A stretch of 64,000 nt of DNA from CAWBRT01 sp963814745. Its GTDB lineage: Bacteria; Acidobacteriota; Terriglobia; Terriglobales; Acidobacteriaceae. The position numbers were made by a program, and so were the translations under genes. Where the stretch lies: assembly GCA_963814745.1 (NCBI GenBank), contig CAWFEA010000012.1, forward strand, positions 1-64,000, written 5' to 3'. Every line of letters begins with the position of its first letter. Position 1 is the stretch's first letter. Below the pieces are notes generated by a model. It was given only the letters and a program-made list of their open reading frames with translations, had not been told where the DNA came from and did not search any database. Below are positions 55,346 to 64,000 of the stretch, piece after piece.

Positions 55346-55947
55346 GTGATCATCACCATTATCGACTACAAGGCCGGCAACATCGGTTCGGTGCAGAAGG
55401 CGGTTCGCCAGCTTGGCTACGAAGCGCTCATGACCGAAGACGCGGACGTCATCCGCAAGGCCGAGCGCATTCTCTTGCCCGGCGTCGGACACTTCAGCGC
55501 CACTCGCCGGCTGAACCAGTCGGGCATGCGTCCGGCGATTGAGGAAGCGATTGCCCGCGGCACGCCTTTCATGGGCATTTGCGTGGGGCTGCAATGGATG
55601 TTCGAGGGCTCGACGGAAGCGCCGGGAGTGAGCGGCCTCGGCTGCTTCCGCGGCTGCTGCGACCGCTTTCACACCGATCTCAAGGTGCCGCACGTGGGCT
55701 GGAACAGTCTGCGGCGTACCGCGCGATTCGCGGCTGCTGAAGGGCGTCGCCGACGAAGCCTTTGTCTACTTCACCCACTCCTATCGCGCGCCCGTGGTGG
55801 ATGGCGTGATTGCGACCACGACTTACGGCGAGGAGTTCGGCTCGGTGGTGGAGCGCGGCAACATTTTCGGCGTGCAGTTTCATCCCGGAAAAATCAGGTG
55901 ACGCGGGCCTGCGCATCCTGAAGAATTTTTGCGAGGTTCCATGCTGA
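55346..55947 (+). CDS. hisH: Imidazole glycerol phosphate synthase, glutamine amidotransferase subunit (two frameshifts)
   Basis: Supplies ammonia to HisF. ITIIDYKAGNIGSVQKAV, LPGVGHFSATRRL, the nucleophile GICVGLQWMFEGS, VPHVGWNSL and FVYFTHSYRAPV are present. Frame changes near 55720 and 55891; deleting one G at the second turns HPGK into the catalytic HPEKSGDAGLRIL. The start is GTG 55346 with GGGGAGA upstream. The stop at 55947 overlaps hisF by 7 bp. Good evidence that the break is a sequence error. Confidence 0.92.
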
Positions 55948-56714
55948 CCAAACGCATCATTGCCTGTCTTGACGTGACCAACGGCCGCGTGGTCAAAGGC
56001 GTGCAGTTCCTCGATCTGCGCGATGCCGGCGATCCGGCGGAACTGGCGCGGCGCCACGCCGAAAGCGGCGCCGACGAAGTCGTGCTGCTCGACATTACCG
56101 CAACCCACGAATCGCGTCCCATCCTGATCGATGCGGTGCGGCGCGCCGCGCGCGAATTGTTCGTCCCGTTCACCGTCGGCGGCGGCGTGCGCACGCTGGC
56201 CGATGCCTCGGCGCTGTTCGAAGCCGGGGCCGACAAGATCACCATGAACTCGGCGGCGGTCACGCACTCCCGAGCTGATCACCGAAGTCGCCGAGCGCTT
56301 CGGCTCGCAGGCCGTGGTGGTCGCCATCGATGCCAAGCGCGGCGCAGACTCCGGTCGAGCAAGCCGAGGTCTATCGTTACCGGCGGACGCACCCCGACCG
56401 GCATCAAGGTTCTGGATTGGTCGCGCGAAGTCGAGCGTCGCGGAGCGGGTGAAATCCTGCTCACCTCCATGGATCGCGACGGCACCCAGATCGGCTTCGA
56501 TTGCCCGCTGACCGCGGCGGCCGCCCGTGCGGTTTCCATCCCGGTCATCGCCTCCGGCGGCGCGGGCAACGGCGAGCATTTCGTCGATGTCTTCAAGGCG
56601 GGCTGCGCCGATGCCGCGCTCGCCGCCTCCATCTTTCACTTCGGCACTCACGACCTGCGCGAGCTGAAGCGCCTGTTGCAGGAGAATGGCATTCCTATGA
56701 GGCTTCCATGCTGA
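55941..56714 (+). CDS. hisF: Imidazole glycerol phosphate synthase, cyclase subunit (two frameshifts)
   Basis: TIM-barrel cyclase partner of HisH. LTKRIIACLDVTNGRVVKG, DEVVLLDITATHESR, FTVGGGVRTLADASALFEAGADK, then PELITEVAERFGSQAVVVAIDAKR and GEILLTSMDRDGTQIGFD; the two catalytic aspartates (CLDV and SMDRDG) are present. Frames shift near 56268 and near 56345-56385. The stop overlaps hisA by 7 bp. Confidence 0.93.
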   Translation: MLTKRIIACLDVTNGRVVKGVQFLDLRDAGDPAELARRHAESGADEVVLLDITATHESRPILIDAVRRAARELFVPFTVGGGVRTLADASALFEAGADKITMNSAAVTHSRADHRSRRALRLAGRGGRHRCQARRRLRSSKPRSIVTGGRTPTGIKVLDWSREVERRGAGEILLTSMDRDGTQIGFDCPLTAAAARAVSIPVIASGGAGNGEHFVDVFKAGCADAALAASIFHFGTHDLRELKRLLQENGIPMRLPC

Positions 56715-57383
56715 TCCCCTCGATTGATCTGATGGGCGGCAAGATCGTCCAACTGGTGCAAGGCGACCGCAAGGCGCTGGAGTTCGACAACTTCGATTAC
56801 TGGGTCAACCGCTTTCTCTCTTACCCGCATGATCCAGCTCATCGATCTCGATGCGGCCATGGGCAAAGGCTCGAATGAAGCGCTCGTGGCCGAGTTCTGC
56901 AATCGCCTGCCGTGCCAGGTCGGCGGCGGGATACGCTCGGTCGAAGCCGTGCAGCGCATGCTCGGTGCCGGAGCCAAGAAGGTGATCGTCGGCTCAGCCC
57001 TGTTGAAAGACGGCGCGGTCAATCTGGAAGCGGCGAGGCAGTTCGCCCGCGCTGCCGCCCCGGAGCGCCTCATCGTTGCCGTCGATGCGCGCGGCGGCAA
57101 GGTCAGCATCCACGGCTGGAAGCTGGAAGTCGATCTCACCCCCGAACAGATGATGCGCGATACCGAGCCCTATTGCGGAGGCTACCTTTACACCCACATC
57201 GATACCGAGGGGCTGATGAAGGGAATCCCGATGGATGTCATCGAGCGCCTGCGCGCCGCCACCACGCGCAAGCTGATCGCCGCCGGAGGCATCCGCAGCC
57301 AGCAGGAGATCGACCAGTTGCACGCCATGGGAGTGGACGCGGTGGTCGGCATGGCGCTCTACACCGGCGCGCTGAAGGCGTGA
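56708..57383 (+). CDS. hisA: ProFAR isomerase (one frameshift)
   Basis: TIM-barrel isomerase, about 225 residues. MLIPSIDLMGGKIVQLVQGD, then FLSYP, and after a one-base shift near 56830 MIQLIDLDAAMGKGSNE; deleting one C there gives an unbroken protein. CQVGGGIRSVEAV, VIVGSALLKD, VSIHGWKLEVD and LIAAGGIRSQQEIDQL follow, and it ends at ALYTGALKA. Last gene of the operon. Its final 38 bp core recurs 279 bp downstream. Confidence 0.94.
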
Positions 57384-57445
57384 TAGTTAGCGCAGAAATA
57401 AATCAGGTCGAAGCGCTCATGAAGAATTCGTGACATAACCTAGGA

Positions 57446-57585
57446 TGTCATGCTGAGCGGAGCGAAGCATCCCAGTGAACTGTCCTACCCTGCGCCGCTT
57501 TAGGGTTTTGGTGGAATCCTTCGGCGGCGTTTCAGCCCAATGCGGTGCCGGGATTCTTCGCTCCCGGTGGTCGCTCAGAATGACA
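57446..57585. repeat. Palindromic intergenic repeat R2, copy 3
   Basis: Starts TGTCATGCTGAGCGGAGCGA and ends GGTCGCTCAGAATGACA. It lies between hisA and the duplicated hisA tail. Confidence 0.82.
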
Positions 57586-57604
57586 CCCTAAACTTCCTGC
57601 ATGG

Positions 57605-57661
57605 CATGAACGTGGACGCGGTGGTCGGCATGGCGCTCTACACCGGCGCTATCGAAGCGTA
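57605..57661 (+). pseudogene. Duplicated 3' end of hisA
   Basis: Translates as GMNVDAVVGMALYTGAIEA followed by TAA. 57612-57649 is identical to 57333-57370 over 38 bp, while the flanks differ (NVDA/GVDA, AIEA/ALKA). It has no start or ribosome site and is a remnant, with repeat R2 between the copies. Confidence 0.9.
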
Positions 57662-57757
57662 AATTTTCCCCGGAGCGGTTCCCCGAAAGGTGTATGCTGC
57701 GAAGCGTGTTCTGAACAGCCGGCCAAGTGAGACGGTCTCAAAGGAGCGGGCACGACG

Positions 57758-58294
57758 ATGGCGAACTTCCGGCGCTTCATTACTCTCACTGTTCTCGTTT
57801 GTTTCAGCGTTGCTTTAGTTGTCACGGCGCAGAAGACTCCGGAGCCGCAGGGTGGTGCGGCTGCCACGGCCACCGAAACGAAAGGCAAAGCAAATGCGGA
57901 CACCGCCTCCGATCTCCCCGCGCGCGGAAAAGAACTTCGGGCTGAAATCGATCGCGCCTACGAAAAACTTGCCGAGGCCCATGCCATAAAAAACAAGAAC
58001 CAGGGCAGAAATATCATCACCGATGTGGTCCTGAAGCAGATTCCAATCGGGACCCCCTTTGAGACAGCCCAGGCCATCCTTCGCTCCGCCGGATTTACCC
58101 TTTCTCCGCACCGGCCAAACCCATTTCTTGCCGAGGGTGATCCGATGAAATACATCGTTTCAGCGACCATCGATCACTACGCTTCAGGCTATTCTGGAAA
58201 GACGAGCGTTGAGATCCAAATATTCCTGCCCTCGACCGGCGACTCCAGCGCGGTGCAGAAGCTCACTGCCGAGATCGTTCGGACTTTCGGTTAA
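57758..58294 (+). CDS. Secreted hypothetical protein
   Basis: 178 residues, not recognised. The signal peptide MANFRRFITLTVLVCFSVAL probably ends at VVTAQ. An Ala/Thr-rich linker follows, then a helical segment (RAEIDRAYEKLAEAHAIKNK) and a mixed domain with IPIGTPFETAQAILRSAGF and VSATIDHYASGYSGKTSVEIQIFL. The TPFETAQAILRSAGF part resembles repeats that scaffold small-domain secreted proteins, but no family can be named. AAGGAG lies 12 nt upstream of the ATG, a rather long spacing. Confidence 0.6.
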   Translation: MANFRRFITLTVLVCFSVALVVTAQKTPEPQGGAAATATETKGKANADTASDLPARGKELRAEIDRAYEKLAEAHAIKNKNQGRNIITDVVLKQIPIGTPFETAQAILRSAGFTLSPHRPNPFLAEGDPMKYIVSATIDHYASGYSGKTSVEIQIFLPSTGDSSAVQKLTAEIVRTFG

Positions 58295-58301
58295 GGGACC
58301 G

Positions 58302-58530
58302 GTGGCCCACCATCCGCGCCTAACTGGAGTCTCGCCGCATCCAATTCACTGGCAAGGGCGAAACCGTTGGTGGCCCACATCTGCGCCTGCTGTTGGGCGC
58401 AAATGTGGGGACGGGCCTCTGTTTGCCCGGTTTGCCTTCGGCCGCGCCGCCGGACTACCCTAATCTGGTGGGTGGCCATATCGTCCGGGTCTTGGTGCCC
58501 CATATCTGTCCGGGGCGGATGTGGGTTGCA
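58302..58530. repeat. Cluster of related hairpin repeats (R4)
   Basis: GTGGCCCACCATCCGCGCC (58302) and TGGCCCACATCTGCGCC (58371) are direct repeats about 70 bp apart. The second pairs with GGGCGCAAATGTGGG (58395-58409). A third, CCCCATATCTGTCC, pairs with GGGGCGGATGTGGG (58498-58524). No gene is present between 58295 and 58588. Confidence 0.65.
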
Positions 58531-58588
58531 GAGCGAGGTAGTTCCGGCCTGATTCTCAATTTCATCTAAGTTCCACAGGAGCACTTCA

Positions 58589-61086
58589 TTGCAAACTCCC
58601 GTCATGCCGTCCGCCGAGACCGTTTCTTCGGAGTCGGACCAGAGAGAACGTGAGAAAGTTTTCGACGCCTTTCGCCGCTGGGGTTACGTGCAGGCGCAGC
58701 TCGATCCCCTTGAACATTACGTCGGCGAGGAACCTCCTGAGTTGCGTCTCAGCGGTCCGGCGGTCGATGAGGCGCGGCGCATTTATTGCGGCACCATCGG
58801 CGCCGAGTTCATGCACATGCCCGACCCCGAGCGGCGCGACTGGGTGCGCCAGCGCATGGAAGCCGAACCCGAGCCGGTCGATCGCGAGCGCATCCTGGCG
58901 CAGTTGGTCCAGGCCGACGTCTTCGAGCAGATGTTGCAGACGCTTTACATCGGCACCAAGCGTTTCTCGCTCGAAGGCGAGACCGCGCTGATTCCGTTGC
59001 TTGAGGAAACCCTGCAAGCGGCCGTCGAGCACGGCGCCGACGAGTGCGTGATGGCCATGAGCCATCGCGGACGCCTCAACGTGGTAGCCCATTCCGTGGG
59101 GCGGCAGATGGCCGATATTTTCGCCGGCTTCGAAGACGTGGACCCGCGCAGCACCCTCGGCGGCGGCGACGTCAAGTATCACCAGGGCGCAACCGAATGT
59201 CCGCGAGATCAACGGGCGTCCGGTTCGCATCCACCTGGTTTCCAACCCGAGCCACCTGGAAGCCGTCGATCCGGTTTGCCTGGGCCGGGTGCGGGCCAAT
59301 CAGGTGCGCGACGGCGAAGCCGGCAAGCAGACAGACTTCTTCCGCTCATCATGCACGGCGATGCGGCCTTCGCCGGGCAGGGCATCTGGGCGGAGACGCT
59401 CAACCTGAGCTATCTGCGCGGCTTACACCGTCGGCGGCACCATCAACATCATCGTCAACAACCTGATCGGTTTCACCGCCAACCCGTCCGAGTACGGGCT
59501 CCACGCGCTTTGCCTCCGACATGGCGAAGCGGCTGCCGATTCCCATCTTCCACGTCAACGCCGAAGATCCCGACGCGGTGGTTCGGGTCGGCGCGCTGGC
59601 GGTGGAATATCGCTACCGGTTCGGCTCCGACGTGGTCATCGACCTCATCGGCTATCGCCGCCACGGCCATAGCGAAGTTGACGACCCGACGATCACTCAG
59701 CCGATCGTCTATCGCAAAATCAAGGAGCACCCGCCGCTCTACAGATCTACGCCCGCCGCATCGGCATCGATGCCGCGCCGCAAGCTAGACGAGATGCGCG
59801 CGCGCATGCAGGAGGCCAAAAAGCAGGCGCAGCAGATGAAGAAAAAGCCGCTGCTTTACACCTTGCCCGAGCTATTGGGACGCCTACCAGGGCGGTCCTT
59901 ACCGCCCGCCCTCGAAGTGAAGACCGCGCGTCGACGCCGGACGAAATCGCCCGCCTGGGACTGCAATTGCTCACCCAATATCCGCGCCGACTTCCACATC
60001 CATCCCAAGGTTAAAAAGCTGCTGGAGCAGCGCCGCGAAATGGCGACCGGCAAGCGCCCCATCGGACTACGGCATGGCCGAGGCGTTGGCCTTCGGCATC
60101 GCTGGCGATCGAGGGCACGCCCATCCGGCTCAGCGGCCAGGATAGCCGGCGCGGCACCTTCAATCATCGGCACTCGGCTTCTGATCGACATTGAGGACGA
60201 GCACGAATACGTGCCCTCTAGCCATCTCTCGCCGCAGCAGGCGCGGGTCGAGATCTATAACTCGGAGCTTTCCGAAGCCGCCGTGCTCGGTTTCGAATAC
60301 GGCTACAGCCGCGACTATCCGGAGGCGCTGGTCTTGTGGGAGGCGCAGTTCGGCGATTTCGCCAATGGCGCGCAGATCATCATCGACCAGTTCATCAGCG
60401 CCGGAGAAGAAAAGTGGGGCCTGCTCACCGGCCTGGTGATGCTGCTGCCGCACGGCTACGAGGGCCAGGGGCCGGAGCACTCCAGCGCCCGCATCGAGCG
60501 CTATCTGCAACTCTGCGCGCGCGACAACATGCAGGTCTGCCAGCCATCAACTGCGGCGCAATACTTCCACCTGCTGCGCCGCCAGGCCCTGCGCACGTGG
60601 CGCAAGCCGCTGGTCGTGCTTCACCCCCAAAAGCATGCTGCGCAATCCGCGAGGCGTTGAGCCCGCTGGCCGCCTTTAACGCGGCGCGTTTTCGAACTGG
60701 TCATCGCCGATGAGCAGGTGTCCGATCGCCAAGCGCGTCCTGCTCTGCAGCGGCAAAATCGGCCACGAGTTGCGTGACCGAACGCAAGCGCCGCAAGGAC
60801 GGCGACACCGCCATCGTCTTCGTCGATCAGCTCTATCCATTTCCGGAGACGGAAATTGCCGAGCTGATGAAGCGTTATTCCCGACGCCACGGAGATTATC
60901 TGGGTGCAGGAAGAGCCGGCCAACATGGGAGCGCTCTGGTTTGTTATTCCGCGCCTGCGCCGGGTCATCACCAGCCATCCGGTGCGGTCGGTGAAACGGG
61001 CGGCGGCGGCCAGTCCGGCAACCGGTTCGGCCAAGGCCCACGCCATGGAGCAGAAGACGCTGCTGACGCTGGCATTTGAGAGTTGA
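58589..61086 (+). CDS. sucA: 2-oxoglutarate dehydrogenase E1 component (about a dozen frameshifts)
   Basis: Thiamine-diphosphate E1 of the 2-oxoglutarate dehydrogenase complex (TCA cycle), about 830 residues. Recognisable in order: FDAFRRWGYVQAQLDPL, GTIGAEFMHMPDPERRDWV, RFSLEGETALIPLLEETL, MSHRGRLNVVAHSVGR, GDVKYHQGAT, SNPSHLEAVDPV, HGDAAFAGQG, NPSEYGS-type region, HVNAEDPDAVVRV, GYRRHGHSEVDDPTITQP, DSRRGTFNHRH-like region, EYGYSRDYPEALVLWEAQFGDFANGAQIIIDQFI and LPHGYEGQGPEHSSARIER. Each sits in a different frame from its neighbour. TTG 58589 follows AGGAG at 7 nt. E2 (sucB) is not in the window. Confidence 0.87.
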
Positions 61087-61293
61087 GCTGCTCACTCCGG
61101 CCCGGCCTTTAATCCGTCCGCCGGCTCCGTGCGTACCTTAAACGAGGTTTCAAGAGTAAGTATCCCGAAGGGCGCTCCAACCCGTCGCGGTCAGGGGTGT
61201 AGGCGCGCTTGGGCGCTCTCACCACCTGCGCTTGCAAATACGCTTGAAACATTTTCGCCTCAAGCGAATCTCACTGTATGGAGGCGACAACTG

Positions 61294-62268
61294 ATGGCAA
61301 CGCGAAAGCCTTCCGAGATTTCGAGTTCCGAGATCACTCCCAAGTCGGTGTACCTCAACCGGCGCAACTTCATGAAGGGCTCGCTGGCCCTGGGAGCGGC
61401 GGCCCTCGCCGGTGACAAGCTCTACCATGCCCTCGTCCCCGAAGCGCGGGCGGATGTCGAATCGCAGCGGGCGCCGGCCCCACTGAACTTCCAGAAGAGC
61501 GCCTTCAGCACCAGCGAAAAGCTCACTCCGCTGAAGGACGTGACCCACTACAACAATTTCTACGAGTTCTCCACCGACAAGGACGGGCCGGCGAAGCTGG
61601 CGGGCTCGTTTCAGCCGTTGCCGTGGAGCGTCTCCGTCGAAGGCCTCGTGGGCAAGCCCAAAACCTATGACATGGACGCCTTGCTCAAGCTTGCCCCTCT
61701 AGAAGAGCGCATCTATCGTATGCGTTGCGTCGAGGGCTGGTCGATGGTGATCCCGTGGATAGGGTTCCCGCTGAACGCGCTGATCAAGCAGGTTGAGCCC
61801 GCTCCGAAGGCGCAGTTCGTCGCCTTCACCTCGGTTGTTCGTCCCAGCCAAATGCCGGGCCAAGAGCGCGGCGTGCTCGACTGGCCCTATGTCGAAGGCT
61901 TGCGCCTCGACGAGGCCATGCATCCGCTGACGATTCTCGGCGTTGGCTTATACGGCGAGACGCTCCCCAACCAGGACGGCGCGCCCATTCGCCTCGTGGT
62001 TCCCTGGAAGTATGGCTTCAAGAGCGCCAAGTCCATCGTCAAGATCAAGTTCGTGGACGCCATGCCGCCAACCACCTGGAACCAAGCCGCGCCCAATGAA
62101 TATGGCTTCTATTCCAACGTCAACCCGCAGGTCGATCATCCGCGATGGAGCCAGGCCAACGAGCGCCGTATTGGCGAGTTCTACAAGCGGCCGACGCTGA
62201 TGTTCAACGGCTACGGAGACCAGGTGGCAAGCCTTTATTCCGGCATGGACCTGCGGCAGTGGTTCTGA
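61294..62268 (+). CDS. msrP: MsrP (YedY), periplasmic methionine sulfoxide reductase catalytic subunit
   Basis: Molybdenum enzyme that repairs oxidised methionines in periplasmic proteins. 324 residues. Tat signal NRRNFMKG with Arg23-Arg24. The molybdenum-coordinating Cys145 is in YRMRCVEGWSMVIPW, and RPSQMPGQERGVLDWPYVEGL plus RLVVPWKYGFKSAKSIVKI complete the sulfite-oxidase fold. ATG 61294 has GGAGG 9 nt upstream; the ORF extension to 61129 is not coding-like. msrQ follows 73 bp later. Its cofactor probably depends on moeA at 11.7 kb. Confidence 0.95.
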   Translation: MATRKPSEISSSEITPKSVYLNRRNFMKGSLALGAAALAGDKLYHALVPEARADVESQRAPAPLNFQKSAFSTSEKLTPLKDVTHYNNFYEFSTDKDGPAKLAGSFQPLPWSVSVEGLVGKPKTYDMDALLKLAPLEERIYRMRCVEGWSMVIPWIGFPLNALIKQVEPAPKAQFVAFTSVVRPSQMPGQERGVLDWPYVEGLRLDEAMHPLTILGVGLYGETLPNQDGAPIRLVVPWKYGFKSAKSIVKIKFVDAMPPTTWNQAAPNEYGFYSNVNPQVDHPRWSQANERRIGEFYKRPTLMFNGYGDQVASLYSGMDLRQWF

Positions 62269-62341
62269 GCGTTGCCGGCCTGCATCTTATGAAAGTGCGG
62301 TAGCAGCCTGCGTCCACGAAGGTGGGAGCGCCGGGATCGAA

Positions 62342-62983
62342 ATGCGAAATCGTATTTTAAAGCCGATTGTCTTTGCCTTAGCCCTTATCCCGCTGCTCAG
62401 GCTGGTCTGGGAGGGATTTTCCGGCGGCCTTGGCGCCAATCCGATTGCCAGGATTACCCACCAGACGGGTCTCTGGGCGCTGACCCTGCTGCTGGTCACG
62501 CTCGCCATCACTCCGCTCAGACGAGTCACCGGCCAGCTTTGGCTTATCCAGTACCGCCGCATGCTCGGCCTGTTTGCCTTCTTCTATGCCGTGCTGCACA
62601 TGCTCACCTATGTGTGGCTCGATCAATTTTTCAATTTCCGCGCGATGTTGCATGACATCGCCAAGCGCCCATTCATCACCATGGGAAGCGCCGCTTTCCT
62701 CATGCTCGTGCCCCTGGCTCTTACCTCCACAAAGAGCGCCATACGCCGGCTCGGCCGCCGCTGGCAGCAGCTTCATCGCCTGATTTATTTGAGCGCGGTA
62801 GCCGGAGTCGTTCATTTTGTCTGGCTGGTTAAGAAGGATATTCGCCAGCCGCTGATCTATGCCTTCGTGCTGGCGGCCTTGCTTGGCTACAGGGTTATCA
62901 CCGCGGCTCTCAAGCGTTACCACTCCCGGCAGGCTTTGCAAACGACCGCGGTCGCGCATGCCGAGGCGGGCGGAAACGACTGA
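62342..62983 (+). CDS. msrQ: MsrQ (YedZ), heme-binding membrane subunit of MsrPQ
   Basis: Inner-membrane b-type cytochrome feeding electrons from quinol to MsrP. 213 residues, six helices of the ferric-reductase-like type. Heme-ligand histidines are likely in HQTGLWAL, AVLHMLTYVWLD and LHRLIYLSAVAGVVHFVW. The conserved RRMLGLFAFFYAVLHMLTY region is intact. Start ATG 62342. A polar tail of about 20 residues is extra. Confidence 0.93.
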   Translation: MRNRILKPIVFALALIPLLRLVWEGFSGGLGANPIARITHQTGLWALTLLLVTLAITPLRRVTGQLWLIQYRRMLGLFAFFYAVLHMLTYVWLDQFFNFRAMLHDIAKRPFITMGSAAFLMLVPLALTSTKSAIRRLGRRWQQLHRLIYLSAVAGVVHFVWLVKKDIRQPLIYAFVLAALLGYRVITAALKRYHSRQALQTTAVAHAEAGGND

Positions 62984-63129
62984 ACAGCGCGACTTGCGCT
63001 CCAACAGCTCTCTTTGTTCCAGCAGCTCTCTTTCGTCTCCGGGCTGGCTATTCGCCGACTCTGTCCGCGCCCGATTCTGCCGCAGCAGCACATGCCGGGC
63101 CTGCTGCATCCAACCGCGCAGCATCGGCC

Positions 63130-64000
63130 ATGAGCTCCACGGGAGAGGTCTGCACAAATTCGCTTCAGGGCTTGCTCGATCGTGAAGAGCCGGTTATGGT
63201 GGTTGCGGAGGCTCCGGTGCTTTGTCCGGTATGTCACGAGAACAATCCTGATAAGAACCGCTTTTGCGGCCAGTGCGGCGCACTGTTGACGCATGCGCAG
63301 CTTCAAGCCGATATCGCAAGCGGCGTTGAAAAGCCGCCGTTGCCGGATGCGAGTTCGCAACCGCCGCGCGGCGAAGGCTTCTCGCCCGGTCCGCCACCGG
63401 GCTCTCGTTCCGGGGCGGTTGAACCGCTCCCGAAAGAGGTGATCGACTACGACAATCAGCTGCCGCTGCTGGCCGAGCCCGGCATGGATCGGCGGCGGCA
63501 AACTCCCGATTCGGTTCGGCAAGCCGTGCGTCAAACTTGGGGAGACACTTCGATCCCGGAACCCGAAGCTCCGACCCCGTCTGCGTCGGCGCTCAAGGAT
63601 TTGTGGAATCAGGCGGTGGAGTTGCCGAGCGAAGCCAACCCGCAGGAACAGCTTGCGTCAGCCGCAACGTCCTCGCTCGACTGGTCGGCGGCAGGGAGTG
63701 GGCTCAATCCACTCGATCCGCCGCGCCCAGAACCGCCGCGCCCGGAACCACCGAGCCCGGTAGAGCCTCCGGCGGAAAAATCTTCTGGCGCGGAGGATTT
63801 AAGCCATTTTCTCGATTTCACGCCTGCCCGCAGCGTCAAATCCGGCGGCCTTTCGGGACCCTCCTTCCTGGGGTTGAGCGGCGACGCCGAGTCCCCCGAG
63901 GCCGAGAGCGACGAAGAGCCTCGCCCCCGGAAATGGCCGCGCTATGTCGTCCTCAGCATGATTGTCGCGGTTGCGGTGCTGACGGTTATGCACGGGACAG
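63130..64000 (+). CDS. Zinc-ribbon membrane protein (3' partial)
   Basis: Open to the window edge, 290 codons visible. A double-CxxC zinc ribbon near the N-terminus (VLCPVCHENNPDKNRFCGQC, residues about 36-57) is followed by some 200 low-complexity residues rich in Pro, Glu and Ser, with PRPEPPRPEPPSP near 63723. A transmembrane segment, YVVLSMIVAVAVLTVMHG, closes the visible part. Cytoplasmic zinc ribbon, disordered linker and membrane anchor resemble bacterial regulatory or anti-sigma-like proteins, but there is no specific family match. The first codon is uncertain: ATG 63130 has no strong ribosome site. Confidence 0.65.
   Translation, partial: MSSTGEVCTNSLQGLLDREEPVMVVAEAPVLCPVCHENNPDKNRFCGQCGALLTHAQLQADIASGVEKPPLPDASSQPPRGEGFSPGPPPGSRSGAVEPLPKEVIDYDNQLPLLAEPGMDRRRQTPDSVRQAVRQTWGDTSIPEPEAPTPSASALKDLWNQAVELPSEANPQEQLASAATSSLDWSAAGSGLNPLDPPRPEPPRPEPPSPVEPPAEKSSGAEDLSHFLDFTPARSVKSGGLSGPSFLGLSGDAESPEAESDEEPRPRKWPRYVVLSMIVAVAVLTVMHGT

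Noticed and set aside
62984..63129. Short direct repeat CAGCTCTCTTT twice after msrQ
   Set aside because: Two imperfect copies of about 12-15 bases only; no structure or family evident.

Overview
The window is GC-rich, gene-dense bacterial chromosome. The organism is a Gram-negative (lptE, pssA/psd), most likely a member of the Acidobacteriota close to the Terriglobia. That is an inference from the mix of DUF3300 and FecR-like secreted proteins, short palindromic intergenic repeats, an asd-like/lptE/holA block and a dissimilatory sulfur gene cluster. No rRNA, tRNA, CRISPR array, prophage or transposase was seen.

Left end (1-8.8 kb): the end of a dissimilatory sulfite reductase (dsr) cluster. 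It runs dsrK (5' end outside), dsrJ, dsrO, dsrP, then a YeiH-type anion transporter, a 54-residue membrane protein, a uroporphyrinogen-III methyltransferase fused to an O-methyltransferase-like domain, a DsrD-like winged-helix protein and dsrN, closed by a clear intrinsic terminator. Electron transfer (DsrMKJOP), siroheme supply and amidation (SUMT fusion, DsrN), activation of DsrAB (DsrD) and oxyanion transport are therefore encoded together. dsrAB and dsrC would be expected upstream, outside the window. Next come msrB, a tungstate/molybdate ABC transporter (tupABC) overlapping moeA, and cysK on the other strand.

14.5-33.4 kb: the mrfA/mrfB helicase-exonuclease DNA repair pair, an MFS exporter, a CitE-like lyase, a DUF3300 protein, a FecR-like protein, and a catabolic group (MaoC protein, metallo-beta-lactamase fold hydrolase, Tat-exported amidohydrolase, MFS carrier, DHDPS-family aldolase). 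Then hemW, a small zinc-finger gene beside a 21-bp tandem repeat, threonine aldolase, an ABM protein and an acyl-CoA dehydrogenase.

33.6-41.5 kb: housekeeping genes meaB, tsaB-rimI, a DUF465 protein, and a tightly overlapping psd-pssA-asd-like-lptE-holA operon. 41.8-49.6 kb: a nucleoside salvage divergon (hpt-deoC-nupC-PNP-udk leftward, a secreted adenosine deaminase-like enzyme rightward), a deoxyribosyltransferase-like protein and a Sir2 deacylase.

49.8-57.7 kb: a PfpI protein, then the histidine operon hisI-G-D-C-B-H-F-A, preceded by a promoter, a 23-codon leader peptide with eight histidines and a terminator/antiterminator pair. Three palindromic repeat elements interrupt or follow the operon, and a copy of the 3' end of hisA lies beyond the last one. 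Right end: a secreted hypothetical protein, 2-oxoglutarate dehydrogenase E1 (sucA), the periplasmic methionine sulfoxide reductase msrP-msrQ, and a zinc-ribbon membrane protein cut by the window edge.

About 23 of some 60 genes are broken by frameshifts, most densely sucA (about a dozen) and the acyl-CoA dehydrogenase (about eight). Where it could be checked, deleting one base restores a conserved motif (hisG, hisH, hisA). These breaks are most simply uncorrected sequencing or assembly indels rather than pseudogenes, so each such gene is annotated as one locus.
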